6,266 nucleotides of DNA from Clostridia bacterium. GTDB lineage: Bacteria > Bacillota > Clostridia > Oscillospirales > UBA644. Positions within the stretch are counted from its first letter, which is position 1. The number at the start of each line of letters is the position of its first letter. The stretch spans positions 1 to 6,266 of the forward strand of contig JAFPBP010000006.1 of the NCBI GenBank assembly GCA_017424085.1. The letters are read 5' to 3'. A program made the translations under genes and the position numbers. Below are positions 5,725 through 6,266 of this stretch, one piece after another. Below the pieces are notes generated by a model, which saw only the letters and a list, made by a program, of their open reading frames with translations, ran no database searches and was not told the DNA's origin.

Positions 5725-6266
5725 TTACTGTGTTTCAAAGGGTCGGAATTTATCGTCCTCGGTCAGCTCCAGAGCATCCACGTAGGACTCGAATTTTCTC
5801 AGACTTGCCGCCAATTCCTTGGCGGTGTGGGCATCGCTTCCCAGATAGAATTTGCATCCGCACTCCTTGGCGATGCGGTAGGGGCGCAGGACCCGATCCA
5901 AATCGGGATCGGAAAATTCCCGCAGATCCGAATCAAAATTCAGCTCCACACCGAATCTGCGCGTTTCCAACCTCCGGAATAACGCACGGAGCACCTCGTC
6001 GGGAATCAGATCCAAAACCTGCAGATACGCCCTCCGATCGGGCATGGCAATCAAGCAGGTCGTGGGGTGAGCAAAGCCCACCTTTCCGTCGGGAAGATCG
6101 GAATCGAGAAGAGTCTGAAGGCGTTTGACGTACAGCTCCGCCCGTTGCTCCAAGGTAAGATTCTGCTCCGCCACCATTCCGATGTGCAGGTGCGTGGTGG
6201 GGATAACGATGAATTCATGCTTTTTCACGGTTTCGGGAGCGATCCCGATGACGAAGCCCAGATCCA
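5725..6266 (-). CDS. PHP-domain metal-dependent phosphoesterase-like protein (5' end outside window)
   Basis: About 180 C-terminal residues are visible. The frame is open to the right edge: DLGFVIGIAPET precedes the GTG at 6228 without a stop and fits the fold, so the gene begins beyond the window. Visible PHP motifs are PTTHLHI (H-x-H of a metal site), GKVGFAHPTT, RFGVELNF, and the late metal motif FYLGSDAHT. PHP domains are TIM-barrel-like hydrolases with two or three metal ions that cleave phosphate esters, as in histidinol phosphatase and trehalose or nucleic-acid phosphoesterases. The substrate here is unknown, and the N-terminal D-x-H-x-H motif cannot be checked. The gene ends with TAA and is followed after 28 nt by the siroheme-protein gene, so the two are probably co-transcribed. 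Whether a phosphatase takes part in the metal/sulfur function is an inference. Confidence 0.88.
   Translation of the reverse strand, partial: DLGFVIGIAPETVKKHEFIVIPTTHLHIGMVAEQNLTLEQRAELYVKRLQTLLDSDLPDGKVGFAHPTTCLIAMPDRRAYLQVLDLIPDEVLRALFRRLETRRFGVELNFDSDLREFSDPDLDRVLRPYRIAKECGCKFYLGSDAHTAKELAASLRKFESYVDALELTEDDKFRPFETQ

Overview
The window looks like chromosomal DNA from a Gram-positive anaerobe of the class Clostridia, probably a gut-associated Oscillospiraceae/Christensenellales-type lineage. The basis is moderately high GC by eye, consensus sigma-A promoters, strong AGGAG-type ribosome binding sites, a lipoprotein-anchored solute-binding protein and an anaerobe-type siroheme/4Fe-4S protein. 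The species cannot be named from this sequence. Nothing indicates a phage, insertion sequence, CRISPR array, tRNA or rRNA.

Left part (1-2219): a multidrug-efflux type locus with two divergent transcripts. On the minus strand a MarR-family repressor gene (204-662) overlaps by 4 nt the start of an ABC exporter gene that runs off the left edge (1-207). On the plus strand lies a MATE-family efflux pump gene (837-2219). The intergenic region carries two back-to-back promoters, each with perfect -35 TTGACA, a 17-bp spacer and -10 TATAAT. Just downstream of the marR start site are two adjacent 14-bp inverted repeats that look like the repressor's own operator. A further inverted repeat lies between the two promoters.

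Middle (2220-2260): a 12-bp perfect stem with T-tracts on both sides is a bidirectional terminator separating the convergent transcripts.

Right part (2261-6266, all minus strand, transcribed right to left): a tightly packed five-gene run. The order is a PHP-domain protein (partial, enters from the right edge), a small siroheme/4Fe-4S sulfite/nitrite-reductase-like protein, a lipoprotein solute-binding protein, a FecCD/BtuC-type permease and a FecE/BtuD-type ATPase. Adjacent genes overlap by 4 to about 44 nt, except for a 28-nt gap after the PHP gene, so this is almost certainly one operon with its promoter outside the window. The last three genes form a complete importer of the siderophore/heme/cobalamin superfamily. 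Its 4-nt overlap with a redox-protein gene lacking the usual ferredoxin domain suggests an uncharacterised metal-, tetrapyrrole- or sulfur-related function. This is the most interesting part of the window. A GC-rich hairpin directly after the binding-protein stop codon may set the ratio of binding protein to permease.

There is no gene-free stretch above 300 bases. The longest non-coding interval is 663-836, which holds the divergent promoters.
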